Part shown: positions 1 to 9,655 of the stretch, piece after piece
Layout of the letters: every line of letters begins with the position of its first letter
Numbering within the stretch: the first letter of the stretch is position 1
Assembly (NCBI GenBank): GCA_964523405.1
Contig: CAZGAQ010000006.1
Location: forward strand, 105,765-169,764
Length of the DNA: 64,000 bases
Reading direction: 5' to 3'
DNA from: CAZGAQ01 sp964523405
GTDB lineage: Bacteria; Planctomycetota; Phycisphaerae; UBA1845; Fen-1342
The notes under the pieces: model-generated
What the model was told of the DNA's origin: nothing
The model's input: only the letters and a program-made list of their open reading frames with translations
Databases searched by the model: none
Made by a program: the position numbers and the translations under genes

Positions 1-2
1 AT

Positions 3-170
3 GCGAGCCGCTGCCACCTCTGCGCCCACGTCCGCGAGTTCCTGTTCGCCCGTGGGCTATGGCCGGAGCACGTCGGCCCGGCCGAATGCTATGCGCCGGC
101 GCCCGGCGGTGGCTGCGCACCGGCTGCGTCCGGTCCTACTTCGTCAGCTTGTAGCACGCCAGCATCTTGA
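3..170 (+). CDS. 3' end of an unidentified protein (partial)
   Basis: The third forward frame is open from the window edge to a TGA at 168-170. It encodes about 55 residues beginning with a CHLC motif and continuing CAHVREFLFARGLWPEHVG, which reads like real protein and not a shadow frame. A CxxC next to such a helix resembles the C-terminal cluster-binding tails of some radical SAM/SPASM proteins, but this is only an impression. The last 35 bases overlap the 3' end of the convergent PQQ-propeller gene. The start lies outside the window. Confidence 0.4.
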   Translation, partial: ASRCHLCAHVREFLFARGLWPEHVGPAECYAPAPGGGCAPAASGPTSSACSTPAS

Positions 171-1350
171 AGTTGCGCACGTAGATGCAGCCGTCATGCA
201 AGGTCGGCACGGTCCAGCACCGGCCGTCGAGCAGTTTGACCTTCGTGGTCGGCTCATACTTCTCCGGAGACGCCTTGGCGATCTGCAGCTCCCCGTTCTC
301 GGTGAACACAAACAAATGGCCATCCGCGATGACGACCGTGCTGTCCTTGATGCCCCCCTCTTTCCAGATCTGCTTGCCGGTCTTGAACTCGACGCACTTG
401 AGTTCCTTCTGGTCGCTCACGTACAGGTGCCCGTCGTACAGCACCGGCGACTGGAACTTGCCCAGGATGACCTTGTTCGGCTGGCCTTCCCAGACGCTCT
501 CGCCCTTCAGGTGGTCGCCCTGCGCGACCAGCTTGAACAGGCCTGCCCCCGTCTTGTAGCCCGACGTGAGAAACAGGTAGCCGTCCTTGAAGATCGGCGT
601 CGCGGCGTTCACGTCCCAATCCGTCTGCCACGGCGTGCTCCAGGCCTCCTGACCCGTCTTCGGATCAAGCACGAGCGCCGTCTTGCTGAGAAAGGCCACG
701 ATGTAGTGCCGCCCCCCGAGGTCAAACGGATACGGCGTCGCGTAGCCGGCTGAGCCCGCGCCCACCTGCCAAGCCGGTTCGCCCGTGTCCTTATGGAGCG
801 CGACAACGGCGTGGTCCTTGTCCCCGCCGTTGATGATGGCCAGATCTCCGTCGATCAGAATCGAGCCGGCGTAGCCCCACGTCGGCTTGGCCTCGTAGGC
901 GCGGCTCCAGATTTCCTTGCCCGTCTCCGCGTCGGCACACAACACGCGGCCCAGCCCGCCTTGCACATAGACCTTGCCGTCGGCGACCGTCGGCGTTCCC
1001 CGCGTGCCGTCTCCACCTTGCTTTTCGGGGTATTCCTTTTCGATCGGCGTCTGCCAGACCACCTTGCCGTCCTTGGCGTTGATGCACAGCAGCACCTGCT
1101 GCTTGTCACGCGTTCCGCAGGTGTAGAGCTTGTCCTTGACGACCGAGATGCCGCTGAACGCCGAACCGATTTCCACCTCCCACACCTTCGGTGGCGGCTC
1201 CTTCCACGTCGTCTCAAACCCCTTCTCCGGACTCATCCCGTCGAAGTTCGGGCCGCGCCAGTGTGGCCAGTCGGCCGCGGCCGCCAGGCCGGAAAGCATC
1301 GCGAGCAGACAGACGGACAGCACGAAGCGCGTGCGCAACGACCATGACAT
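136..1350 (-). CDS. Secreted PQQ-like beta-propeller protein
   Basis: 404 aa. An N-terminal signal peptide (hydrophobic VLSVCLLAMLSGLAAA, about residues 10-26) is followed by WPHWRGPNFDGMS, the usual opening of planctomycete outer-membrane-assembly BamB/PQQ-like propeller proteins. The rest is repeated beta-blades with G-K-V/E-I-W motifs (DGKVVWQTP, TGKEIWSRA, TGQEAWSTP, TGKQIWKEG). It is probably periplasmic or surface exposed. No catalytic residue set of a true PQQ dehydrogenase is visible, so a scaffold or binding role is more likely than an enzyme. An AAGGAG Shine-Dalgarno sequence lies 7 nt before the ATG. It is transcribed alone, convergent with the partial gene at the left edge. Confidence 0.85.
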   Translation of the reverse strand: MSWSLRTRFVLSVCLLAMLSGLAAAADWPHWRGPNFDGMSPEKGFETTWKEPPPKVWEVEIGSAFSGISVVKDKLYTCGTRDKQQVLLCINAKDGKVVWQTPIEKEYPEKQGGDGTRGTPTVADGKVYVQGGLGRVLCADAETGKEIWSRAYEAKPTWGYAGSILIDGDLAIINGGDKDHAVVALHKDTGEPAWQVGAGSAGYATPYPFDLGGRHYIVAFLSKTALVLDPKTGQEAWSTPWQTDWDVNAATPIFKDGYLFLTSGYKTGAGLFKLVAQGDHLKGESVWEGQPNKVILGKFQSPVLYDGHLYVSDQKELKCVEFKTGKQIWKEGGIKDSTVVIADGHLFVFTENGELQIAKASPEKYEPTTKVKLLDGRCWTVPTLHDGCIYVRNFKMLACYKLTK

Positions 1351-1473
1351 GAGGCATCTCCTTGTACTCAGTCGGGGCGGTAGGATACCCGCTCAGCCCC
1401 GGCGTTTCAAAAGGGAAGTGCCCCGCCCCCCCCGTCCCCCAAGGCCGCACGCGCTGCGCGAGGTCGCGTAGCC

Positions 1474-4400
1474 TCATTCGGCCCGGAGCGCCGGCAACAG
1501 CGGCTCGCGTAGCGCCCCGACGAGCGCCGCCGCGCCAGCGGCCATCCCCGCCAGCGCAATCACGACGAACATCCCCAGCAGCGACGGCCATGGAAACGGT
1601 GCCGCGCGCGTCGCCAGGTGCGGCGCCACGACCACGGCGGCCGCCACGAGTCCCACCGCCATTCCCGCCACAACGAGCACGACGTTTTCCACCCACACCA
1701 GCACGCCAAGGTCCACCGGCGCAAACCCCACCGCGCGCAGGAGCGCCAGCTCCGCGCGCCGCTCCCAGACGTTCCGCAGCAGGACGACCGCCAGCCCCAG
1801 CGTCCCCAAGAGCAGGCCCAGCCCCCCCAGCGACTGAAACGTCCGCAGGTATGTGTTCTGCACCGCGAACAGCGCCGCCAGTCGCTCCGCGGTCGGCGTG
1901 GACCTGAGGCCGTAATCGGCCAGCTCCCGCTGCAGCAGGGCTCGCAACCCCGCCACGCGCGCCGGCGGCGCTTCCAAGAGCAGGAAGCCCTGTCCCGTTA
2001 CGCTCGGGAACAGCCGCGTGAACGCGTCGTCCGCAACCACCAACTCCCCCTGCAGAATGCTCCCCTTCAGCAGCGCCACCAGCCGCAGGCGTACCTCCCG
2101 GCCGCGCTCGTCCGTGATCGGCACGTCTTCGCCGAGTTGCTTGTGCAGTTGCCACAGTGCGGCCGCCTCATCCGCAATCGCCGGCACCACGCCGTCCGTC
2201 GGGGAGCGTTCCAGCAGCCGCCAGGGGTTCTCGCGCTCTGCACGCGACTGCGCCAGACTCGTGGCGAACGTGAACCCACCGCGCTCGATAAACTCCCGGT
2301 CCGCGCCGAGAATCCGCGGCCGCGTCGGTACATACAGGCTCAGGCAGCTCGCTTCGTCACCCGGCCGCAACCGCAGGCCGTACACGCGGGTCGTCGTCAA
2401 CTCGGCCCGCAGAGCGGCGCTGAGCCCCAGCGCCTGTTGTCCGGTCGGCGTGCGCAGGTCCGCCACCGGTGGCACGGCCAGTTCGGCCGACAGCGTGAAG
2501 CCGCCGGTCCCCGAGTCGCGGCGTGTCGGATCGGTCGGCGCCTCCAGCCGCATGGACTGTAGCGCCGTAATCAGAAACGTCGCACATGCGATCAGTGCCG
2601 CCGTCAGTAAGCTGCGCCCGCGATGGCGCCGGGCGTTGCGGAGTCCCAAGCGCACCAGTGCGCCGCGTCCGCTCAGCATCGCTGAAGCGCGCGGCGCCCG
2701 CCCTAGCCACACGGCGAGTACCGCCAGCATGGCCACGAGCAGCAGGGCACCGCCGCCGAAAAACGCCGCCGTCGCCGGAACGGCCCGCGGCGCCAGCGAT
2801 GAGAGCACCAATGCTACGGCGGCAAGCCCGGCCAGGATCGCGACCACCAGGGCCCGGTGCCCATCCGATCGTGTACCGCGTGCCTGGTTCGGCCCCGCAG
2901 ACGACGGCACACCGCCGCCGACCTGATTTCGCGGTTCCCACTCTGTCGCACCGGTGAGCAGGGCTCGCGCCGGCCGCCGCAACAGACCGCGCAGCGACCA
3001 CATCATGGCCACGACAGCCACCGACACACCGCCCGCCAGTCCGTACGCATAGCTGACCGGCTCCGCGTGCAGCCGCAGAAACGGCGTCTGCGCTGCCGCC
3101 TGCCACCAGGAGCGCAGCCCCGCCAGCAGCAACCACGCGTAGCCGCGTGCCGCCAGCAACCCCAGCACTCCTCCCGCGATGGCCAGCACCACGCCTTCCG
3201 CACACAGGAGTCCAGCCACGCGCCGCGGCGTGAAGCCGACGCCGAGCAGCAAGCCGATCTCGCGCGCCCGCCGTTCCACACTGAGCCGGAACAGCAGCGC
3301 CACCAACAGCGCCGCCGAGGCGATCAGGAAGAAGCTGAACCCGACAAACAGCCCTGCGAAGTCCGTCGTCCCCTGGCTCGCGGCCAGTGCCCGCGCCCGC
3401 ACCGCCTCCACACGCAGCCCCGCCGCGCTGGGTTCAATCCCGCGCAGCAGTTGTTGCGCGAATGCCGACTGCAGGTCATTCATGCTCTGCCCGGCCGGCG
3501 CATACACGCGCCAGGCCGTCAGCCGTCCAAAGCGCTCGCCCTGCTCCGCCCACAGGCGCCGGCCGTCTTGGAGCGTCACGAACGCCTTGGGTGTCGCCCG
3601 ATGTTGGTGCCAGTACTCCTCGTCCTGCGGCCGCACCTGCTTCAGATCGACCGGAAACGGCGGGTCCCAGTCGGAGATGCGGGGCGTGTCGGTCACACCC
3701 GGATACTCCGGCGTCAGACCCGAGTCGTCGGCCGCATCCGCGAGGGCCACCACGCCGCGCAGCCGGAACGTCGCGCTGCGTGTCGCGAGCCGCCCCATCG
3801 CTTCCGTGACGTAGTAGGTGAGTCGCACCGTGTCGCCGCACCTGGCCCCCAGCTCGGCAGCCGACCAGTCGTTCAGCAGAATCTCGCCGGCATCCAGCGC
3901 CGGAACCGGGCCGCCGTCGACCAGTCGCAAGCCGGCCTGCAGAGCGTGACACGGCTCGAACGCGACAACGGTCGAATACGGGACCACAACGGCGGCAGCG
4001 CGCGGCGCATTTGCTTCACGCGCGGGCTCGTTCGGATCGGCCACAAGCGCGATCTCGTTCGCGAGGTACGTCAGCAGGGGCGTCGCCTGCAGCTCCAGGA
4101 CTTGCGTCGCCGCGCGGGCCGCCGCTTCCACCGGCGGTACCAGCAGGAACGCTTCGCTTTCGAGCGCCGCATAGCCCCGTACCGCGTCCGCGCGCAGCCG
4201 CAGTCCGTAATCCGCGAGCGTCACGTGCTGCTGGAGCAGACCCGTCAGGTCGGCCGTGGTCTCCGTGAAAAGCAGTGTGTTGACGTATCCGGCCTGCCCC
4301 AGCGCGCGCTGGAGCGTCGCCAGCGGCACATACGCGTTCCGCGCGGCGCCCTGGCGCGGATCGAGCGAAAAGGCCCCCAGCCCCTCCGCAGACACAACCT

Positions 4401-4962
4401 GCTCCACAACCAGGCGTAGCGCGGCCGTGCGGTCGTCGCGTCGCCCGAGCAGCATCTCCGGTGAGATCACGCTGGGCGTGCCCACGCGCAGGATCACCTC
4501 GTCACCCGCGCGCACGCTCAGTTCGTCCGCCAGCGGCGCCGTCAGCACCACCGCCCGCGCGTTCGGCTCAGCGGGCGGCGCCTGCGACCCCGTTCCCAGG
4601 CACCAGAAGCGCTCGTCCGCGCCAATGATGCTCACGCCCGGTGCCACGGCGCCGCCCGCCGGCACGGCCGCGCTGCCCCGCAACAGGATCGCCGGCGCGA
4701 CGGTCGGCTCGCTCGCCCGCAGCGCTGCGGTCGCGCCAAGTTCGTCCGCCAGCGCGCCGCGGAAGAAGTGCGGCGCCCGCACCGCATATCCGACGTGCCC
4801 CAAACGCCCCAGTGCGTTCTCCCGCAGACTCCCGCGCAGTGAATCCCCCACCAGCAGTGCCCCCGCCAGCGCCGCCGTGCCCACCGCGACCCCCAGCGCC
4901 ACCGCCAGCGCCGGCCGCCAGTGATACCGCAGGCTGCGAAATGGAAGCGTCCGCAGGTGCAC
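1474..4962 (-). CDS. FtsX/MacB-type ABC transporter permease
   Basis: About 1162 aa from the proposed GTG at 4962. The first hydrophobic segment (PALAVALGVAVGTAALAGALLVG) follows immediately. It is followed by a large extracytoplasmic domain, a central block of membrane helices from about residue 570 (FAGLFVGFSFFLIASAALLVALLF, then RREIGLLLGVGF-type coupling sequence) to about 800, a second periplasmic domain, and a C-terminal FtsX domain with ELALLRAVGFAP and three helices. This duplicated layout is that of large permeases partnering a LolD-like ATPase in export of lipoproteins or other envelope substrates. The open frame extends to 5079 but would overlap the ATPase gene by 74 nt. The GTG has GGGAG 6 nt upstream and lies 43 nt after the ATPase stop. 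Confidence 0.85.
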   Translation of the reverse strand: MHLRTLPFRSLRYHWRPALAVALGVAVGTAALAGALLVGDSLRGSLRENALGRLGHVGYAVRAPHFFRGALADELGATAALRASEPTVAPAILLRGSAAVPAGGAVAPGVSIIGADERFWCLGTGSQAPPAEPNARAVVLTAPLADELSVRAGDEVILRVGTPSVISPEMLLGRRDDRTAALRLVVEQVVSAEGLGAFSLDPRQGAARNAYVPLATLQRALGQAGYVNTLLFTETTADLTGLLQQHVTLADYGLRLRADAVRGYAALESEAFLLVPPVEAAARAATQVLELQATPLLTYLANEIALVADPNEPAREANAPRAAAVVVPYSTVVAFEPCHALQAGLRLVDGGPVPALDAGEILLNDWSAAELGARCGDTVRLTYYVTEAMGRLATRSATFRLRGVVALADAADDSGLTPEYPGVTDTPRISDWDPPFPVDLKQVRPQDEEYWHQHRATPKAFVTLQDGRRLWAEQGERFGRLTAWRVYAPAGQSMNDLQSAFAQQLLRGIEPSAAGLRVEAVRARALAASQGTTDFAGLFVGFSFFLIASAALLVALLFRLSVERRAREIGLLLGVGFTPRRVAGLLCAEGVVLAIAGGVLGLLAARGYAWLLLAGLRSWWQAAAQTPFLRLHAEPVSYAYGLAGGVSVAVVAMMWSLRGLLRRPARALLTGATEWEPRNQVGGGVPSSAGPNQARGTRSDGHRALVVAILAGLAAVALVLSSLAPRAVPATAAFFGGGALLLVAMLAVLAVWLGRAPRASAMLSGRGALVRLGLRNARRHRGRSLLTAALIACATFLITALQSMRLEAPTDPTRRDSGTGGFTLSAELAVPPVADLRTPTGQQALGLSAALRAELTTTRVYGLRLRPGDEASCLSLYVPTRPRILGADREFIERGGFTFATSLAQSRAERENPWRLLERSPTDGVVPAIADEAAALWQLHKQLGEDVPITDERGREVRLRLVALLKGSILQGELVVADDAFTRLFPSVTGQGFLLLEAPPARVAGLRALLQRELADYGLRSTPTAERLAALFAVQNTYLRTFQSLGGLGLLLGTLGLAVVLLRNVWERRAELALLRAVGFAPVDLGVLVWVENVVLVVAGMAVGLVAAAVVVAPHLATRAAPFPWPSLLGMFVVIALAGMAAGAAALVGALREPLLPALRAE

Positions 4963-5005
4963 GCGATGCTCCCGATACCAACGCCGGCCCGCGCGCCGGG
5001 CGCGC

Positions 5006-5698
5006 CTAACGGGCCGCCGGCGCCGCCGCAGCGCCAGCCGGCACCAGTCGCCCGCCCACCAGTTCGAACCGTCGCTCAAACCGCGCCGCCAGTGCGGCGC
5101 TGTGGGTCACGACCACCAAGATTACCCCTTGGGTCCGCGGCAATTCCGCCAGCATTTCGCCGATCCGCTCCGCGGTCGCCGGATCGAGATTCCCGGTCGG
5201 CTCGTCGGCCAACACCAGGTGCGGCCGATTGACCAGCGCCCGCGCAATCGCCACGCGCTGCCGCTCGCCGCCCGACAATTCCGCCGGCAAGTGCTCCTGC
5301 CGGGCCTCCAGGCCGACGCGCACCAGCAGCTCCCGGGCCCGCGCTGGCGCCTGCGACTCCGCGCGGCCCGCCAAGGTCGGCACGAGCACATTCTCCAGGA
5401 CGGTGCACTGGGGCAGGAGATGATGATCCTGAAAGACCAGCCCGACCCTCGTATTGCGGAACCGCGCCAGCTCCGTGGCCGGCAGCGTGAACGGTTCGCA
5501 GCCGTCGAGCCAGACTTGTCCGCGCGTCGGCGGCTCCAACGTACCCAGGATGTTCAAGAGCGTGCTCTTGCCGCACCCCGACGGCCCGAGGATCGCGATC
5601 GATTGCCCCGGCGCCAGCTCCAGGTCCACGTCGCGCAGCACGACCAACTCGCCGGCGCGTGTCGGATAGCTCTTGCAGATCCCGGCCGCTTTCAGCAT
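5006..5698 (-). CDS. LolD/MacB-type ABC transporter ATP-binding protein
   Basis: 230 aa from the ATG at 5698 (MLKAAGICKSYP). The frame is open further upstream, but that stretch is low-complexity and unlike the family. Walker A is GPSGCGKST (about residue 38), Q-loop GLVFQDHHLLPQ, signature LSGGERQRVAIARAL, Walker B LVLADEPTGNLD, H-loop THS. The FRNTRVGLVFQDHHLLP region is typical of the LolD/MacB/FtsE subfamily that serves FtsX-fold permeases. The permease gene follows 43 nt downstream on the same strand, so the two are very likely one operon and one complex at the inner membrane. Confidence 0.92.
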   Translation of the reverse strand: MLKAAGICKSYPTRAGELVVLRDVDLELAPGQSIAILGPSGCGKSTLLNILGTLEPPTRGQVWLDGCEPFTLPATELARFRNTRVGLVFQDHHLLPQCTVLENVLVPTLAGRAESQAPARARELLVRVGLEARQEHLPAELSGGERQRVAIARALVNRPHLVLADEPTGNLDPATAERIGEMLAELPRTQGVILVVVTHSAALAARFERRFELVGGRLVPAGAAAAPAAR

Positions 5699-5793
5699 GG
5701 CGTCCTCGCCGGCCCGCGCGGACCCCAGGCCCGCGCGCTCCCGCACTATACGCGCCGCCGCCCGCCCGCCAAGGGCGCCCGCCGCCCGGCCCG

Positions 5794-6420
5794 TCAACTC
5801 GTCAGCGGCGGCTCCGATTTCGCCGCCGGCTGTGCCGCCCGCCGGCGCCGCAGTATGACCACGAGCAAGACCAGCGCCGCCGCCGCCAGCACCGCCAGCA
5901 CCAGGTACCCGCGCACCCGCACCGAGTGGTGCTCCCAACCGCGTCCGAGCAGATACCCCAGCGTCAGGAACGTCGTGACCCACACGGCCGCCCCACTGTA
6001 GGCGAACAGCGCGAAGCTGTGCCACGTCAGCTCCGAAGCCCCGGCCGCGATGGCCGCCACGTGCCGCACGCCGGGCACATAGTAGCCCAGCAACAGCGTC
6101 CAGCGCCCGCGCTTCTCATACCAGCGGTGGAACGTCGCCAGCCGGTCCTCCGTGATGTGCAGATACGGCCCCCAGCGGTGCATGGCGCGGTAGCCCAGCG
6201 TGCGTCCGATGATAAAGCTCAGCGTAATGCCGCTCACGCTGCCCAGCAGGCACGCCACGAACGTGGCCACGACGTGCAGTTCGCCCTGGCGCACGAAAAA
6301 TCCCGCCGCCGTCAGCAGCGTCTCATCCGGCAGCGGCAGCCCCACGATTCCCAGCATCAGCAGGACGAAGAGCCCCGGATACCCGTACTGCGCGATGATC
6401 TCGTGCGGATGACCGAACAT
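5794..6420 (-). CDS. DedA family (SNARE-associated/VTT) membrane protein
   Basis: 208 aa from the ATG at 6420 (MFGHPHEIIAQYGYPGLF). Hydrophobic segments occur near residues 13-35, 50-75, 130-155 and 165-185. The family signatures are visible: GxxxPLPDETLLTAAGFF near the N-terminus, GSVSGITLSFIIGRTLG, and the R/Y-rich WYEKRGRWTLLLGYYVPGVRH with the conserved GRxxPGxR-like segment. DedA proteins act in the cytoplasmic membrane, and some are phospholipid (undecaprenyl-phosphate or phosphatidylethanolamine) flippases. The substrate here is unknown. The tail is a short basic cytoplasmic end. It lies 95 nt upstream of the ABC ATPase start and might share its transcript. Confidence 0.85.
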   Translation of the reverse strand: MFGHPHEIIAQYGYPGLFVLLMLGIVGLPLPDETLLTAAGFFVRQGELHVVATFVACLLGSVSGITLSFIIGRTLGYRAMHRWGPYLHITEDRLATFHRWYEKRGRWTLLLGYYVPGVRHVAAIAAGASELTWHSFALFAYSGAAVWVTTFLTLGYLLGRGWEHHSVRVRGYLVLAVLAAAALVLLVVILRRRRAAQPAAKSEPPLTS

Positions 6421-6558
6421 GACTGCTCCCCGGCCAGGCCGGTGAGCACCAGTGTCCCGCAAACCGGGCAGTGCGGGAAGGTCGCGGCGGCGAAACGGCC
6501 GACTTCCCGCGCAATCTGCGTCGGGACGGGCCGGCACGGCTGTACCCCCCTTGGGCGG

Positions 6559-7290
6559 CTACCACCAACGGCAGTAGTCTAAAGTGCTTGTCACCGACTC
6601 CACCTCCACGGTCGCCCCCGCCCGGATCACGAACTCGCTGAGCCCCTCTTCGCTGCAGGGATTGCCCCAGTCGTACGTGTAGCCGAGGCGCGTCCACGGG
6701 TAGCCGTTGTCGCCGTAGGAGATCGCCGTCTGATTGGCAAACCACTGCTGGTACGCGTCGCTGACCGTGATGAACGCGGTCGACTGCGGGAGGTCCAGTT
6801 CCGCCTCGCGGTCACTGATCTCCGGATCCGCACTGGGCCGGAACAGGTCGCGCGGGCTCACCCAGAACTGCACGAACTTCGTCTTGCCGTTGTTCGGTGG
6901 CACGCCCAGGAGTTGCTCCAGCCGGGCGGTCAGCACGTCCGGGGGCACCAGATTCGTGCGCACGAACTCACGCACGTCCGGGGCGGCCGTCACCCACACA
7001 TCGCGCGTGACCGTCGTGGTCTGCCCCACCTGCGCGTCGTAGCCGTTCCACGAGGTCCACGTCACCATCAGGACCGCGCGGTTGTCGCCCGTCCCGCGCC
7101 AGATCAGGTCCGCGTTCTCGGGCACGATCGCGACCAGGTCGGTCGCCACTTCGGCGGGCTCGGCAACAGCGGCATCCTGCACGGCCGCGAGGTACGCTTG
7201 CTCCGGCGTCACCACCGGCGCGCACGCCAGGCACACCGACAGCAGCGGGAAGGCACCGGAACGCAGGCCACGAAGCAGCGCGGGGCGCAT
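6559..7290 (-). CDS. Putative lipoprotein of unknown function
   Basis: 243 aa from the ATG at 7290. AAGGAG lies 9 nt upstream and the frame continues further only as low-quality sequence. The N-terminus (RPALLRGLRSGAFPLLSVCLACAPVV) carries a lipobox-like CLAC, so the mature protein could be lipid-anchored at the second Cys. The body contains WRGTGDNRAVLMVTWTSW, a VWVTAAPDVREF block and a C-terminal half with WVSPRDLFRPSADPEI and TRLGYTYDWG. Similar small proteins of unknown function occur in several phyla, but I do not recognise a named domain. It reads in the same direction as the deiminase gene upstream (stop 7365, gap 74 nt), so co-transcription is possible. Confidence 0.7.
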   Translation of the reverse strand: MRPALLRGLRSGAFPLLSVCLACAPVVTPEQAYLAAVQDAAVAEPAEVATDLVAIVPENADLIWRGTGDNRAVLMVTWTSWNGYDAQVGQTTTVTRDVWVTAAPDVREFVRTNLVPPDVLTARLEQLLGVPPNNGKTKFVQFWVSPRDLFRPSADPEISDREAELDLPQSTAFITVSDAYQQWFANQTAISYGDNGYPWTRLGYTYDWGNPCSEEGLSEFVIRAGATVEVESVTSTLDYCRWW

Positions 7291-7364
7291 GGCGGACTCC
7301 TTGCGATGGGCCGCTGAACTTATCGGCCGTTCCGCAAGGCCTCGTTGAGCCCCACACGCTGCCG

Positions 7365-9518
7365 CTACGGGCAGGTCGTGTTCATCAGCGCGATGAAGGG
7401 ATCGATATCCCGCCAGTTCACCGACGCGTCGCCGCTCGCATCCAGATTCGCGAACGGGCAGTCCGGACCCGGCGCCGCGAACAGGGCCGCCCACGCGCTC
7501 TCGTTGTCGTTCTGACCCGCCACCAGGAAGTCAATATCACGCCAATTGATGACGCCGTCGCAATTCCCGTCGCCGACACACACCGCCGGGCTCGCGACCC
7601 CGTACAGCTCGATGTCGTCGATGTTCCAGCCGGGGTAGGTGATGCTGGCGTCCGTCGGGCCCATGCCCCAGCGGATGTACACCGTCGCCTGGCCGTCTGC
7701 GACCGCGGAGATGTCATAGCGCATCTGCGTCCATGCCGTCGCTACCAGCGATACCCCGCTGTACTCCCACACGTTCACCCAGTTGCTCCCGTCCGCCGAC
7801 ACCTCGATGCACGCATGGTCCAGGTTCTGTACGCCCAGCCAGCGCCAGAAACGCAGCTCGATCCCCGTCGCGTGCCGGCAATCGATCGCCGTCGTCGTGA
7901 GGTATTGCCGCGTCAGGTTGCTCGGGTAGTCGCCCGTCAGGTTGTACCCGTAGACGTTGACGCCCGTGTGGCCGCTGCTGGGATCGGCGCCGTGCGAACC
8001 GCCGCCGGTCGGCGTGCCGAACGCCCATTGCCCCTGGCACGCCCAGCCCGGGTCCGTGTCCAGTGGAAACGCGACGATGAGCGTCAGCGGCTGGATGATC
8101 GTGAAATCGGCGTTCGAAACGTCCTCCGCCGTATTGCCGTCGGCATCGTGCGCTACGACCTTTATGCGGCACTGCGTTGCGGGCGTCGGCGGCACCATCC
8201 ACGGATACGCGCCGTCGTTCGCCTCGCCCGTCGCGATCACGTGCGGGTAAGTGACCCCGCCATCCGTCGAATAAGCCAGGTCGATGCTGGTCACGCCCAC
8301 GTTGTCCGTTGCCTGCCAGCGGATCGTGTACGTCTCATCGGCATACAGCGTTTCCGTCCCGTTGGGGTCCAGCACCGTGACATGCGGCAGCGGATCGACC
8401 GGCAGCTTCGGCACGTGCATCACGATGCAGTGCATCGCGCCTGCGGCCGTGATGATGCTCGCGTTGTTGATCTGGTGAATCGTGTAGCCGGGAAACGCGT
8501 TCTGAAAGACGGCCAGCGCCTGCGCGTCCTGCGTCGCGTACGATCCGCCGAACTTCGACATGAATACCTGGTTGTTGAGTACGACCGCGTTCGTGTACGT
8601 GTAGTGCGTGCCGCCACTGTTCCAGCCCGGCGTGCGATACACGGTGTAGCCGCGCGCCGTCAGGTCCGTCACGGCGTTCTCCGTGATCGTGTACGGCTGG
8701 CCCGTCGACGCGGCGTACTGCCCGATGATCACCCGGTGATCGCCCGCGGGCAGCATCCACATATCGATGTGCTGCGTCGAATCGAAGCTGGTCGGGAAAC
8801 CCGTGTAGATCGTCAGGTTCAAGTTCTGGTACTGCAGGTAATAGTCCTTCACCTGCTGCGCCGTGAGCCCCTCGTTCTCGGTCAGAATCAGGCTCGTCAT
8901 GAACGCGTCGTGATTCGAGAACAAGTGGAAGTTGCCGCCCCCGTGTTCCAGCGGAATGTCGTACTGGGCGATTCCCCACAGGGACGCCAGGTAGTCGTTA
9001 AACGCATCGTCGTTCGGCCGTGGGCGGTTGTAGGTGTGATCGATGATCGCGCGGGCGTTGTTGTTGAAGATGAACCGTGGACCGTAGTCCCGAATCCACA
9101 CCGTGTCCGTCGTGCGGATGATGAACTGCACGCGGCTCATCACCGCCCCTGCTGCGCTGAGCGCGCTGGATGCGCTGGTCTGCTCCGTGGCCGTATCGAC
9201 CACGCACCAGACCGTCACGTTGGGGTCGTTCTGCGTGATCTTCACCGTCATCTCGGTGAGGATGTCCGTGTAGCCTTCCCACGCGATGAACAGGCCGTCA
9301 CACGGCTCATACTCGGCCGGGCAGTAGATCGTCCCGGTCGGCGCGGCGCGCCCTTGCACCACGGGCAGCGGCGGCAGCAGCGCCTCTTCGGGCGTCAGGT
9401 ACTTCGGCAAAGGGGCGGGATTCGTGGCGTCCGCGCCCGGTGGAAGAGCCTGGACCTGGGCCTGAGCGTTGAGTGCCGCTAGCAGAAGAGTGAATACGAC
9501 GGCCGCGCGCGTTCGCAT
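7365..9518 (-). CDS. Secreted peptidyl-arginine/agmatine deiminase family protein with dockerin-like tail
   Basis: 717 aa. Signal peptide at residues 1-20 (VVFTLLLAALNAQAQ). The catalytic domain of the PAD_porph/agmatine deiminase family spans about 55-375. It has EYEPCDGLFIAWEG, the WIRDYGPRFIF substrate-binding motif near 141, EHGGGNFH, STQHIDMWM, and GAMHCIVMHVP, whose Cys near 363 is the expected nucleophile. All key residues seem present. An Ig-like domain follows (about 385-490), then a MAM/lectin-like beta domain (500-640), and the C-terminal dockerin-like module with two DxNxD...INWRDID loops, ending DPFIALMNTTCP. The family hydrolyses guanidino groups to ureido groups and ammonia. 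An extracytoplasmic form suggests action on secreted or surface peptides, or on agmatine. AAGGAG precedes the ATG by 6 nt. Confidence 0.85.
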   Translation of the reverse strand: MRTRAAVVFTLLLAALNAQAQVQALPPGADATNPAPLPKYLTPEEALLPPLPVVQGRAAPTGTIYCPAEYEPCDGLFIAWEGYTDILTEMTVKITQNDPNVTVWCVVDTATEQTSASSALSAAGAVMSRVQFIIRTTDTVWIRDYGPRFIFNNNARAIIDHTYNRPRPNDDAFNDYLASLWGIAQYDIPLEHGGGNFHLFSNHDAFMTSLILTENEGLTAQQVKDYYLQYQNLNLTIYTGFPTSFDSTQHIDMWMLPAGDHRVIIGQYAASTGQPYTITENAVTDLTARGYTVYRTPGWNSGGTHYTYTNAVVLNNQVFMSKFGGSYATQDAQALAVFQNAFPGYTIHQINNASIITAAGAMHCIVMHVPKLPVDPLPHVTVLDPNGTETLYADETYTIRWQATDNVGVTSIDLAYSTDGGVTYPHVIATGEANDGAYPWMVPPTPATQCRIKVVAHDADGNTAEDVSNADFTIIQPLTLIVAFPLDTDPGWACQGQWAFGTPTGGGSHGADPSSGHTGVNVYGYNLTGDYPSNLTRQYLTTTAIDCRHATGIELRFWRWLGVQNLDHACIEVSADGSNWVNVWEYSGVSLVATAWTQMRYDISAVADGQATVYIRWGMGPTDASITYPGWNIDDIELYGVASPAVCVGDGNCDGVINWRDIDFLVAGQNDNESAWAALFAAPGPDCPFANLDASGDASVNWRDIDPFIALMNTTCP

Positions 9519-9655
9519 GCGGTGCTCCTTGCCGCCTCGGTTTTTAGGCCGGAAGTAAAAGCGATGGCGGTCCGTCGCACTGACGTGACCCCGTCCCGGC
9601 GCACGCGCCTATTGTAGCATGAGCCCCCACGGGCGCCGCACGAAAGCCGGGGGAA

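Noticed and set aside
5006..6025. 339-aa version of the ABC ATPase
   Set aside because: The first 109 residues are Gly/Ala/Arg low complexity overlapping the DedA gene. The ATG at 5698 gives a normal LolD start.
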